Assembly (NCBI GenBank): GCA_036268775.1
Contig: DATATM010000005.1
Coordinates: 62,001 to 126,000 of the forward strand
Length of the DNA: 64,000 nt
DNA from: DASZIT01 sp036268775
Lineage (GTDB): Bacteria > Actinomycetota > Acidimicrobiia > Acidimicrobiales > RAAP-2
Reading direction: 5' to 3'
Positions 26,301 to 33,408 of the stretch are shown in pieces. Every line of letters begins with the position of its first letter. Position 1 is the first letter of the stretch. The position numbers and the translations under genes are program-made. The notes beneath the pieces are model-generated. The model saw only the letters and a list, made by a program, of their open reading frames with translations, was not told where the DNA came from and ran no database searches.

Positions 26301-26441
26301 GGGGTATCCACCACCACCGGGAACGGCTACTGGCTGTTCGCCGCCGACGGCGGGGTGTTCAACTTCGGTGACGCGCCGTTCCTCGGCTCGCTCGGCGCCC
26401 TGCCCCTCAACTCGCCGATCGACAGCGGCGTCGGCTTCTAA
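23379..26441 (+). CDS. Secreted IPT/TIG-repeat protein with C-terminal propeller-like repeats
   Basis: This 1020-aa protein is exported: the N-terminus has RTRARRGAIFVMVLATIAAL, a long hydrophobic core and TTPAAAAG as cleavage site. Residues about 40-229 form a unique domain. Residues 230-764 hold six IPT/TIG immunoglobulin-like repeats (start PTVTGLSPTSGPIAGGTSV, end GTFTY), the middle ones 88 aa long. Residues 765-1020 hold six repeats of about 42 aa, GYW-x2-A-x-DGGVF-x-FGDA-x-F-x-GS-x2-L-x2-PI, suggesting a closed beta-propeller. No sortase motif or membrane anchor is seen, so it is probably released or wall-associated. ATG 23379 has GGGAG 11 bases upstream. Function is unknown; binding of polysaccharide or surfaces is plausible. 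Confidence 0.8.
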   Translation: MQFQTEGRTRARRGAIFVMVLATIAALMVSFTTPAAAAGPDSGSGSAFGIQAQLLGANLIAPTPSVALGPLGETHSLTSVPVSLPGVLTTDVLNATSASTNFGTAAENITGTAGAAGINLLGAAGLDIGAVNSACVSNAGGSAGATQILSITAAGTPIPVPTGSNQTLSLPAPLNALLNVVVNAQSVTNAVGSTSIAVDALEVHILTTGVVVIVGRSQCAASGPDINVGPTITSLTPTSGPIAGGTTVTITGTGFTGTPTVDFGSTPATGVTITTPPPTFPPSTVTTLTAVSPAHAVGPVPVTVTVGALTSAVTAAGTFTYTSGSTPTVTGLSPTSGPIAGGTSVTITGTGFTAGSAVAFGALPATTVTFNSATSLTAVSPPQAAGPVFVTVTNAGGTSPTSAAGTFTYVAGTAPTVTELSPTSGPIAGGTTVTITGTGFTNASTVSFGGTAATGVTFTSSISLTAVSPAHAVGPVDVTVTTGGLTSPATPADIFTYTTATTPTVTGLAPTSGPIAGGTSVVITGTGFTNASTVKFGTVAATSVTFTSATSLTAVSPAQAAGPVFVTVTDTGGTSPTSTAGTFTYVAGTAPTVTGLTPTSGPTTGGTSVTITGTNFTNGSTVSFGSTAATSVTFNSATGLTAVSPAHAAGAVFVTVTNAGGTSGTSPAGTFTFVPPTGPPPVITGITPTSGAPGGGNTIEVVGTNLCGATALFFGTTASPAFTVNASCTILTVTVPPGHGTVPVTVFTPNGVSTGPVGYTYIQPGYWMSAGDGGVFAFGGAQFFGSMGGRPLNQPIVSMTDTPDHQGYWLFAADGGVFAFGDAQFYGSVPGVLGPFGKTLNAPIVAAESSPTGHGYRMFAADGGVFDFGDAAYVGSLPGLNIVPNHPIVAATSAPLGQGYWLVAGDGGVFNFGSAGFFGSEGGQPLNAGIVSMSATPTSAGYWIFGADGGVFNFGDARLFGSMGGVHLNKPITFGVSTTTGNGYWLFAADGGVFNFGDAPFLGSLGALPLNSPIDSGVGF
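24066..25670 (+). repeat. Six tandem IPT/TIG-coding repeats, core period 264 bp
   Basis: Repeats begin at 24066, 24357, 24621, 24885, 25149 and 25419. Units two, three and four are exactly 264 bp. The coding sequence of units two to five is highly similar, with recurring blocks such as CCGACCTCCGGCCCGATCGC, so unequal recombination could change copy number. Confidence 0.85.
25671..26438 (+). repeat. Six propeller-type repeats coding GYW...DGGVF...FGDA
   Basis: Units start at 25671, 25797, 25941, 26073, 26199 and 26325, giving lengths of 42, 48, 44, 42 and 42 aa and a final 38. Each has the DGGVF core (GDGGVF or ADGGVF) followed by FG. They are more diverged in DNA than the upstream IPT units. 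Confidence 0.85.
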
Positions 26442-26469
26442 CCGACCGGCTCTGGCGACCGCCCCCGGC

Positions 26470-27231
26470 TCACCCCGGGAGGCGGCGCCAGATGCCGCTC
26501 GGCAGGGTGCGCATCACCGCGAACGCCCACCGGAGCAGCGGGGGCACGTAGACCACCGACGCCCCTGACTCGATCCCCCGCACCACCGCCTCGGCCACCG
26601 CCTCGGGGGTGGTCGGCAGCGGAGCCGGGGACATCCCCTCGGTCATCCTCCCCACCACGAATCCCGGCCGCACGATCATCACGCTGACCCCGCTGCCGTG
26701 CAGCGAGTCGGCCAGTCCCTGGGAGAAGGCGTCGAGGCCGGCCTTGGAGGCGCCGTAGATGAAGTTGGCCTTCCGGGCCCGGAGCCCGGCCACCGACGAC
26801 AGCACCACCAGCCGTCCGTAGCCCTGGTGCCGCAACCGGTCGGCCACCGCCAGCATGGCGGAGGCGAGCCCGGCGAAGTTGGTGGTGAGGACCCCGGCGG
26901 CGGCGGCGGGATCGTGCTCGTCGACCTCCTGATCGCCGAGGACCCCGGCGGCCACCACCACCAGGTCGATGTCGCCGAACTGCTCGAAGATGCCACCGAT
27001 CACCGAGGCGTGGTGCTCGACGTCGGTGACCTCGAAGTCGACCGTCTCGATGGTGTCGGCCCCGGCGGCCGCCGCGCTCTCTGCCGCTGCCAGCAGCCTC
27101 GGGCTGTCCCGGCCGGCCAGGATCACCGTGCGGCAGCGGGCGGGTACCAACCTGGCCACGATGGCCTGGGCGATCTCCGACGACCCCCCGAGGACCAGCA
27201 CGGACTGGGGGCGGCCGATGGCGTCGATCAT
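26470..27231 (-). CDS. dprE2: Decaprenylphosphoryl-2-keto-beta-D-erythro-pentose reductase, SDR family
   Basis: DprE2 reduces the 2-keto intermediate made by DprE1 to decaprenyl-phospho-arabinose, using NADH. The 253-aa short-chain dehydrogenase has the nucleotide loop SVLVLGGSSEIAQAIVARL, in the GG-[ST]-SEI form typical of DprE2 instead of the usual GxxxGIG. It also has LVVVAAGVLGDQ, the catalytic Ser in VVLSSVAGLR and the YGASKAG Tyr-Lys pair. VRPGFVVGRMTEGM and the hydrophobic end WAFAVMRTLPSGIWRRLP fit the family. The ATG at 27231 overlaps the dprE1 stop (ATGA), so the two are translationally coupled. Its position directly after dprE1 makes the assignment firm. Confidence 0.92.
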   Translation of the reverse strand: MIDAIGRPQSVLVLGGSSEIAQAIVARLVPARCRTVILAGRDSPRLLAAAESAAAAGADTIETVDFEVTDVEHHASVIGGIFEQFGDIDLVVVAAGVLGDQEVDEHDPAAAAGVLTTNFAGLASAMLAVADRLRHQGYGRLVVLSSVAGLRARKANFIYGASKAGLDAFSQGLADSLHGSGVSVMIVRPGFVVGRMTEGMSPAPLPTTPEAVAEAVVRGIESGASVVYVPPLLRWAFAVMRTLPSGIWRRLPG

Positions 27232-28721
27232 GGGGTGATCCGTTCTGTCGAGGGTTTGGCTTTGGACCGGGCCGCCTTCTTGGCCGGAGCCCGTTTCTTC
27301 TTGGGGGCCGGGGCCGGCTCCGGCCGCCCATCCTGGCAGAGGCCGAGGCGCCGTCCGAGGTCGGAGCGGAGCCGTCCGTCGGGGTCGATCCGCCGGCGGA
27401 CGGCCAGCCACTCGTCGAGCCTCGGGTACATCGCCGCGAAGCCCTCCGGTGACACCCGGGAGTCCTTGGCCAGGTAGACCCGTCCACCGGCGGCCAGCAC
27501 CAACCGGTCCAACTCGTCGAGCAACGAGTCGAGGCCATGGAATCCGACCGGCAGGTCGAGGGCCAGGGTCCACCCGGCCATCGGGAACGAGAGGGGCCCG
27601 GGGTCGCCGGGCCCGAAGCGTTTGAGGACGGCCAGGAACGACGCCAGCTTGAGGGCGCTGAGCCGCTCGATGACCCGGCGGACGGTCTCGCCCTCCTTGT
27701 CGGCCACCACGAACTGGTACTGGACGAAGCCGCGGGGGCCGTAGAGGCGGTTCCAGGCCCCGACCCCGTCGAGCGGATGGAAGAACCCGGTCATGTGATG
27801 GGGCTTGGCCACCTGGTGCTTGGGTGCCTTGCGGAACCAGAACTCGTTGAAGGCGCCGACGGTCAACGGGTTGAGCAGGCCGCTCGGGGGGGTGACCGGC
27901 ACCGTCAACAGGGTCCGGGGATGGAAGGCCCGGGCCCGGTCGGGATCCCGTCGGAGCCGGTCCGGCAGCTCCTCCAGTCGGGCGTGGTCCCCCCGGGTCA
28001 GCACCGACCGCCCGAGCTTGCTCCCCGACGCCTGGCAGTCGATCCAGGCCACCGAGTACCGGTAGCCGTCGTCGCCGCTGACCATCTTGGCCATCACCTC
28101 TTCGAGGTCGGCGGCCCGCTCGGTGTCCACCAGCAGGTAGCTGGTCTCCACCGGGATCATCTGGAGGGTGGCGTCGGTGATCACCCCGGTGAGTCCCATG
28201 CCGCCGGCCGTCGCCCAGAAGAGGTCGGGATCGGAACGGGGGGAGACCTCGAGGGTACCGGTGGGGGTCACCAGGGTCATCCGGGTCACATGGGAGCAGA
28301 AGCTCCCGTCCCGGTGGTGGTTCTTGCCGTGGATGTCGGCGGCGATCGCCCCGCCGACGGTCACCATCCGGGTGCCGGGGGTCACCGGCACGAACCAGCC
28401 CATCGGGACGAACCGCTCCATCAGGGTCTCGAGGCTGGCCCCCGCCCCCACCGTGACCAAGCCATGGGTGAGGTCGACCTGGTGGACGGCGTCGAGCCAG
28501 GTGGCGTCCACCACCAGGCCCCCCGCATTCTGGGCGGCGTCCCCGTAGCTGCGGCCGAGCCCCCGGGCGATCAGCCCCCGCTCCAGGGCGGGGTCGGAGG
28601 CGTCGGCGGTAAACGCCCGGGGGACGTCGTCGGGGTGGACGGCATGGACCACGTCGGCGGCGCTGGGGGCGGTGCGGCCCCAGCCGGTGAGCAACTCCCG
28701 ACGGGTCCGGGGGCCGGCCAT
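27228..28721 (-). CDS. dprE1: Decaprenylphosphoryl-beta-D-ribose oxidase
   Basis: DprE1 is a periplasm-facing FAD enzyme that oxidises the 2'-OH of decaprenyl-phospho-ribose. The 497-aa protein has the FAD-binding segments GLGRSYGDAAQNAGG, TPGTRMVTVGGAIAADIHGK and the NHHRDGSF loop. GGMGLTGVITDATLQM and RVYLAKDSR (active-site Lys) are conserved. At residue 387, in AGWTLALDLP, it has Ala where the Mycobacterium tuberculosis enzyme has the Cys that benzothiazinones modify. A Lys/Ala/Pro-rich tail of about 30 residues follows the normal end. The ATG at 28721 overlaps the ubiA stop by one base. Start, length and neighbours all agree. Confidence 0.95.
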   Translation of the reverse strand: MAGPRTRRELLTGWGRTAPSAADVVHAVHPDDVPRAFTADASDPALERGLIARGLGRSYGDAAQNAGGLVVDATWLDAVHQVDLTHGLVTVGAGASLETLMERFVPMGWFVPVTPGTRMVTVGGAIAADIHGKNHHRDGSFCSHVTRMTLVTPTGTLEVSPRSDPDLFWATAGGMGLTGVITDATLQMIPVETSYLLVDTERAADLEEVMAKMVSGDDGYRYSVAWIDCQASGSKLGRSVLTRGDHARLEELPDRLRRDPDRARAFHPRTLLTVPVTPPSGLLNPLTVGAFNEFWFRKAPKHQVAKPHHMTGFFHPLDGVGAWNRLYGPRGFVQYQFVVADKEGETVRRVIERLSALKLASFLAVLKRFGPGDPGPLSFPMAGWTLALDLPVGFHGLDSLLDELDRLVLAAGGRVYLAKDSRVSPEGFAAMYPRLDEWLAVRRRIDPDGRLRSDLGRRLGLCQDGRPEPAPAPKKKRAPAKKAARSKAKPSTERITP

Positions 28722-29827
28722 CAGCCGTAGATCCCGATGGCGAACAGGGCGATCCAGACCAGACCGTAGATCTGCAGGCGGTGGTCGTGGATGGCCAGCT
28801 CCTCGGGGGCGGCCCCCTCCCCGGCGTCGAGCAGGCGCACCACGTGGAGAAGGCCGATCACGAACGGCACGATGGTCAGCTGGAACCACACCGGGTCGTG
28901 TCCGGGATGGACCTGGGACGCCCGTTCGAAGGCCCACAGGCAGTAGGCGGTCACCGACACCGCCGCCGACAGGGTGCGCACCGTCTGGAGGAACGACACG
29001 CTGTAGAGGCCGAGGGTCTGCCGGACCTCGGCCTGGTCGGTGAGGTGGTCGGAGAGCAGCCGCTTCTCCCCCGACCGCTTGCCGGTGACGATGAGCAGCG
29101 ATCCGAAGGAGGCGACGATGAGGAACCAGTTGGAAAGGGGCACCCCGACCGCCACCCCGCCGGCCACCGCCCGGAGCACGAACCCCGAGCTCACCGCGGC
29201 CAGGTCGAGGATGGGCTCGTTCTTCAGCCCCAGCGAGTAGACGACGTTGATCGCCCCGTAGGCGACCATCACCACCGCCATGTGCCAGCCGGCCAGGAGG
29301 AGGCCGAGGGCGATGGAGACGGCCAGGAGGGCGGACCCGATCTCCAGCCCCATCGCCACCGGCACCACCCCGGCGGCGATCGGCCGGTTGCGTTTCACCG
29401 GATGGGCCCGGTCGGCCTCGGCGTCGAAGGAGTCGTTGAGGAAGTAGGCCCCGCTGGCGGCCAGGCAGAAGATCCCGAAGGCCCCCAGGGTCCGCAGCAG
29501 GGCGTGGGGATGGAAGAGCACCCCGGCCACCGCCGGAGCCACGAAGACCAGGAGATTCTTCAGCCATTGCCGGGGCCGGGCCACCCTGACCAGGCCGGTC
29601 AGCCGCGACGAGGACCGTGTCGAGGGTGCAGCGTATGGGTCGGGTGGATCCACGGCTTCGGCCGGCGTGGGCACGGCGTCCTCCGAATCGGGGGGTCGTA
29701 CGAGGGCGTCAGGCGACGGTACCACGGCATTTCCGGCCCGAGCCGCCAATTCGGGCCGGGATCGCCCCGGTGCGGAGGCCGGTCGCGGCCTGGGACCCGA
29801 GGGCCGTTTGGCGCTGGATAGGGGCAC
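28721..29827 (-). CDS. ubiA: Decaprenyl-phosphate phosphoribosyltransferase, UbiA family
   Basis: This integral membrane prenyl-acceptor transferase joins phosphoribose from PRPP to decaprenyl phosphate, the first step to decaprenyl-phospho-arabinose. About nine hydrophobic helices follow residue 75. ARPRQWLKNLLVFVAP, the Asp-rich metal motif YFLNDSFDAEADRAHP and the second motif YSLGLKNEPILDLAAVSSGF match the mycobacterial enzyme. The first about 70 residues are Pro/Ser/Ala-rich and probably disordered; a later start is possible, but GTG 29827 is kept as no better-supported one was found. It heads the ubiA-dprE1-dprE2 operon. The expected phosphatase for the second step is not in this window. 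Confidence 0.9.
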   Translation of the reverse strand: MPLSSAKRPSGPRPRPASAPGRSRPELAARAGNAVVPSPDALVRPPDSEDAVPTPAEAVDPPDPYAAPSTRSSSRLTGLVRVARPRQWLKNLLVFVAPAVAGVLFHPHALLRTLGAFGIFCLAASGAYFLNDSFDAEADRAHPVKRNRPIAAGVVPVAMGLEIGSALLAVSIALGLLLAGWHMAVVMVAYGAINVVYSLGLKNEPILDLAAVSSGFVLRAVAGGVAVGVPLSNWFLIVASFGSLLIVTGKRSGEKRLLSDHLTDQAEVRQTLGLYSVSFLQTVRTLSAAVSVTAYCLWAFERASQVHPGHDPVWFQLTIVPFVIGLLHVVRLLDAGEGAAPEELAIHDHRLQIYGLVWIALFAIGIYG

Positions 29828-29833
29828 GTCGTT

Positions 29834-29839
29834 TAGTAT
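29834..29839 (+). promoter_or_regulatory. Putative leaderless -10 element (TAGTAT) of the B12-subunit gene
   Basis: TAGTAT ends eight bases before the GTG at 29848, in a 20-base divergent gap with ubiA. The same bases read GATACT on the other strand and might serve ubiA. Confidence 0.4.
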
Positions 29840-29847
29840 CGGCCTCC

Positions 29848-30255
29848 GTGAAACGACCCTATCGAGTGGTCGTGGCCAAACCCGGGCTGGACGGGCACGA
29901 CCGCGGCGCCAAGGTGATCGCCCGGGCGTTGCGAGACGCCGGGTTCGAGGTCATCTACACCGGGCTCCACCAGACGCCGGAACAGGTGGTGCAGGCGGTC
30001 ATCCAAGAAGATGCCGACGCGGTGGGGCTGTCCCTGCTGTCGGGGGCCCACCTCACCCTGATTCCCCGGGTGATGGAGAGCCTGAAGGAACAGGGCCGCG
30101 ACGACGTGCTGGTCCTGGTGGGTGGCATCATTCCCGAAGCCGACATACCGGTGTTGAAGGCCCAGGGGGTCGCCGAGGTCTTCACCCCTGGAGCCCCGTT
30201 GCCGGCCATCGGCGCCTGGCTGGCCGACGCCCTGGATGCCCGAGAAGGTGGCTGA
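29848..30255 (+). CDS. B12-binding small subunit of an acyl-CoA mutase
   Basis: The 135-aa protein is a stand-alone cobalamin-binding domain. VVVAKPGLDGHDRGAKVIAR contains the D-x-H-x2-G motif whose His ligates cobalt. VIYTGLHQTPEQVV, GLSLLSGAHLTL and VLVGGIIPEADIPVLK complete the Rossmann-like fold. Both the isobutyryl-CoA mutase small subunit (IcmB of Streptomyces, about 136 aa) and the small chain of split methylmalonyl-CoA mutases have this form; the motifs do not decide. Next to it is sucCD, whose substrate succinyl-CoA is the methylmalonyl-CoA mutase product. No large catalytic subunit is nearby. The GTG start has no Shine-Dalgarno and appears leaderless. Confidence 0.88.
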   Translation: MKRPYRVVVAKPGLDGHDRGAKVIARALRDAGFEVIYTGLHQTPEQVVQAVIQEDADAVGLSLLSGAHLTLIPRVMESLKEQGRDDVLVLVGGIIPEADIPVLKAQGVAEVFTPGAPLPAIGAWLADALDAREGG

Positions 30256-30362
30256 CCCGACCCATCGCCGAACCCCGATGGAGGTTGGAGATTCCCCCTC
30301 GGGTCAGACCCAGCAATGTCCGAGTTCAGAACCGTGAGTACCAACAGAGAGGAATAGATCCG

Positions 30363-31511
30363 GTGGATCTCTTCGAATACCAGGGCAAGCAGTACTTCGC
30401 CCGATTCGGCATCCCGATTTCCAAAGGCGGGGTGGCCGATACCGTCGACGACGCGGTGGCCCAGGCCGACCAGGCCGGGTACCCGGTGGTGGTCAAGGCC
30501 CAGGTGAAAGTGGGCGGCCGGGGGAAGGCCGGTGGGGTAAAACTGGCCAACGACGCCGATGAGGTCCGGACCCATGCCGGGAACATCCTCGGCCTCGACA
30601 TCAAGGGCCACGTGGTCAAGCGGCTCTGGATCGAGCACGCCTCCGACATCGAGCGCGAGTACTACGCCAGCTTCACCCTCGACCGGGCGGCCAAGAAGCA
30701 CCTCGGCATGCTGTCGGCCGAAGGCGGGGTGGAGATCGAAGAGGTGGCGGTCACCAATCCCGACGCCATCGCGCTGTTGCACGTCGACCCGGTCGACGGC
30801 CTCAGCCTCGAGGCCGCCCAGGCGTGGGTGGACCGGGCCAACCTCGACGAGGTGGCCCGGGTCCAAGCCGCCGACCTGTTGGTGAAGCTGTATGCCTGTT
30901 ACACGGAAGGCGACTGCGACCTGGCCGAGATCAACCCGCTGATCCTCACCCCGGAGGGCAAGGTCCACGCCCTCGACGCCAAGGTCACCCTCGATGACAA
31001 CGCCGCCTTCCGGCATCCGGAGTGGGAGGAGTTCGCCGGCAGCGATGTCGAGGACGAGCGGGAGGCCCGGGCCAAGGCCCGGGGACTCAACTACATCGGG
31101 CTGGACGGCTCGGTGGGGATCATCGCCAACGGCGCCGGCCTGGCCATGAGCACCCTCGACGTGGTCAACCAGTGCGGGGGCTCGGCGGCCAACTTCCTGG
31201 ACATCGGCGGGGGAGCCAACGCCGACGTGATGGCCGCCGCCCTGGAGGTCATCAACTCCGACCCGGCGGTGCGGTCCATCTTCGTCAACATCTTCGGGGG
31301 CATCACCCGGGTGGACGAGGTGGCCAAGGGGGTGCTCGAAGCCCTGGACCGGGTGGAGATCAACTCGCCCATCGTGTTGCGGTTGGACGGCACCAACGCC
31401 GTCGCCGGCCGGGGGATCCTGGCCGACCATCTGTCGGACCGCCTGGTGGCGGAGCCGACCATGATCGAGGCCGCACGCCGTGCGGTCGCATTGGCTGGAG
31501 GCCAGTCGTGA
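30363..31511 (+). CDS. sucC: Succinyl-CoA synthetase, beta subunit
   Basis: SucC is the nucleotide- and succinate-binding subunit of succinyl-CoA synthetase (ATP/GTP-forming step of the TCA cycle). The 382-aa protein begins DLFEYQGKQYFARFGIP after a GTG at 30363. GAGAGGA at 30347-30353 lies nine bases upstream. The ATP-grasp loop VVVKAQVKVGGRGKAGGVKL, the CDLAEINPLILTPEGK metal-binding segment and SIFVNIFGGITRVDEVAKG are conserved. It overlaps sucD by four bases (GTGA), which fits the equimolar complex. Confidence 0.97.
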   Translation: MDLFEYQGKQYFARFGIPISKGGVADTVDDAVAQADQAGYPVVVKAQVKVGGRGKAGGVKLANDADEVRTHAGNILGLDIKGHVVKRLWIEHASDIEREYYASFTLDRAAKKHLGMLSAEGGVEIEEVAVTNPDAIALLHVDPVDGLSLEAAQAWVDRANLDEVARVQAADLLVKLYACYTEGDCDLAEINPLILTPEGKVHALDAKVTLDDNAAFRHPEWEEFAGSDVEDEREARAKARGLNYIGLDGSVGIIANGAGLAMSTLDVVNQCGGSAANFLDIGGGANADVMAAALEVINSDPAVRSIFVNIFGGITRVDEVAKGVLEALDRVEINSPIVLRLDGTNAVAGRGILADHLSDRLVAEPTMIEAARRAVALAGGQS

Positions 31512-32398
31512 GCATCTTCGTTGACGAGAACACCAAAGTCGTGGTCCAGGGCATCAGCCCGACCAGCCAGGGCCTGTACCACGGGCTTCGCAACCGGGCC
31601 TACGGCACCCAGGTGGTGGCCGGCACCAATCCGAAGCGGGGCGGCGAGGAGATCGAGGGCATCCCGGTCTTTGCCACCGTGGCCGAAGCGGTGGAGGCGA
31701 CCGGGGCCAACGCCTCGTTCATCTCGGTGCCGCCGAAATTCGCCGCCGACGCCATCATCGAGGCGGCCGCCGCCGGCGTCCCCTTCGTGGTCTGCATCAC
31801 CGAGGGCATCCCCGCCCAGGACGAGGCCCTAGCTTTCAACCGGCTGCTCCGGGAGTTCCCCGCCACCCGGCTGCTCGGGCCCAACTGTCCGGGGATCATC
31901 TCCCCGGGGAAGTGCAACATCGGGATCACCTCCGGGGACATCGCCATGGCCGGCGGCCCGGTCGGGATCGTCTCCCGCTCCGGCACCCTCACCTACCAGG
32001 CACTCCACGAGCTCTCCCAGCAAGGCGTCGGCCAGACAACCTGTGTGGGCATCGGCGGGGACCCGGTCCCCGGCACCAGCTTCATCGACTGCCTCCGGGC
32101 CTTCGAGGCCGATCGCGACACCCGGGCCATCATGATGATCGGGGAGATCGGCGGCTCGGCGGAAGAGGAGGCGGCCGAGTTCATCAGCACCTCGGTCTCC
32201 AAGCCGGTCGTCTCCTACGTCGCCGGGGTCACCGCCCCGCCGGGACGGAAGATGGGCCACGCCGGGGCCATCATCTCCGGCTCCAAGGGCACCGCCCAGG
32301 CCAAGATGGACGCCCTGGCCGCCGCCGGGGTGACGGTGGCCCTCAACCCGACCGAAGCCGGTGAGGCAATGGTCGACGTCGTGAAGAAGCTCGACTGA
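31508..32398 (+). CDS. sucD: Succinyl-CoA synthetase, alpha subunit
   Basis: SucD binds CoA and carries the phosphohistidine. The 296-aa protein starts SIFVDENTKVVVQGISPTSQ from a GTG overlapping the sucC stop. LLGPNCPGIISPGKCNIGI and VGIVSRSGTLTYQA line the CoA site. The active-site His is in KMGHAGAIISGSKGTAQAK, and IGEIGGSAEEEAAEF is the conserved power-helix region. Length and all motifs are standard. Confidence 0.97.
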   Translation: MSIFVDENTKVVVQGISPTSQGLYHGLRNRAYGTQVVAGTNPKRGGEEIEGIPVFATVAEAVEATGANASFISVPPKFAADAIIEAAAAGVPFVVCITEGIPAQDEALAFNRLLREFPATRLLGPNCPGIISPGKCNIGITSGDIAMAGGPVGIVSRSGTLTYQALHELSQQGVGQTTCVGIGGDPVPGTSFIDCLRAFEADRDTRAIMMIGEIGGSAEEEAAEFISTSVSKPVVSYVAGVTAPPGRKMGHAGAIISGSKGTAQAKMDALAAAGVTVALNPTEAGEAMVDVVKKLD

Positions 32399-32448
32399 GC
32401 GCCGAGGTCCCCTCGGCGGAAGCCCACGCCGGCCTGCCCATCGCCGCG

Positions 32449-33096
32449 GTGATCTTCGACCTGGACGGCCTCCTCATCGACTCGGAGCCGTTCTGGCGCC
32501 AGGCGGAGATCGAGGTGTTCGGCTCGGTGGGGCTCCAGCTGTCGGAGACGGACACCCGCCAGACCATGGGCCTCCGGATCGATGACGCCATCCGCCATTG
32601 GTGGGATCGGCATCCCTGGCCGGGGATGACCCCGGTGGAGGTCGAGCGGGCGGTCACCCAGCGGGTGGCGGAGCTGATCACCGCGGAGGGCGAAGCGATG
32701 CCCGGCGCCCTGGAGGCCGTCGACCTCTGCGTCCGACTCGGTCTCCCGGTGGCGGTCTGCTCGGGGTCGTACGCGGTGGTCATCGTGGCCGCCCTCCGCC
32801 GGCTGGGGATCGAATCGGCGATCACCGTCTGGCACTCGGCGGAATGGGAGCCCCTGGGCAAGCCTCATCCCGGCTCCTACCTGTCGACGGCGGCCAAGCT
32901 CGGGGTGGATCCGACCCTTTGCCTGGCGGTGGAGGACTCTTTCAACGGGGCCATCTCGGCCAAGGCCGCCCGGATGCGGGTGGTGGTCGTCCCCGAGAAG
33001 TCGGCGGCCGGGTCGGCCCGCTGGGGGTTCTGCGAGGCCGTCCTCGACTCCCTCCACGGCTTCGACCAGGGGTTGCTTCGCTCGTTGGAGGACTGA
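32449..33096 (+). CDS. HAD-superfamily sugar-phosphatase-like hydrolase
   Basis: This is a haloacid-dehalogenase-type phosphatase of subfamily IA. Motif I is IFDLDGLLIDSEPFW (two catalytic Asp), motif II is AVCSGSYAVV, motif III is GKPHPGSYL, and motif IV is LAVEDSFNGAISAKAARM. The pattern 'DGLLIDSEPFW' and length resemble the YniC-type 2-deoxyglucose-6-phosphatases. GTG 32449 encodes only one residue before IFDLD, so the first strand would be short; a CTG start overlapping the sucD stop near 32395 would give about 18 more residues and the full strand AAVIFDLDG. Substrate is unknown. Confidence 0.8.
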   Translation: MIFDLDGLLIDSEPFWRQAEIEVFGSVGLQLSETDTRQTMGLRIDDAIRHWWDRHPWPGMTPVEVERAVTQRVAELITAEGEAMPGALEAVDLCVRLGLPVAVCSGSYAVVIVAALRRLGIESAITVWHSAEWEPLGKPHPGSYLSTAAKLGVDPTLCLAVEDSFNGAISAKAARMRVVVVPEKSAAGSARWGFCEAVLDSLHGFDQGLLRSLED

Positions 33097-33408
33097 ACGG
33101 GGCGGTCGGACCGAGAATTCTCCGCCCCCGCGCTCAGGAAACCGGGCCGACCTGCCGATAGAGATAAGTGACACGGGGAACCCGGATGGTGGGACCGGGT
33201 CGAGGGGAAACAGCGACGCTTCCCGCTCCGGCATGGACCAGTCGGCCAACGACGCCCGATTCGGTCCACGTCGGGCGGGGGCGCCCACTCCTCACCGGTC
33301 TCGACCCTCCCCGCATCACCCCGCGGGGTCGGACGCGGTCCGCATCACCGCCGGGATGATCCGGCCGTCCGCCCTCGGACGACGGCCCGACGAATCCCTC
33401 CGACCGGT
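33097..33408. other. 312-base gap between converging HAD and mce operons
   Basis: Short open frames cross this stretch on both strands, but none has a conserved motif or ribosome-binding site. No clear stem-loop with T-tract and no repeat was found. I read it as a non-coding 3' region of two converging transcripts. Confidence 0.5.

Noticed and set aside
24066..26438. Repeated DNA considered as a CRISPR or satellite array
   Set aside because: Periods of 264 and about 126 bp, continuous coding and no spacer structure show that these are protein-domain repeats.
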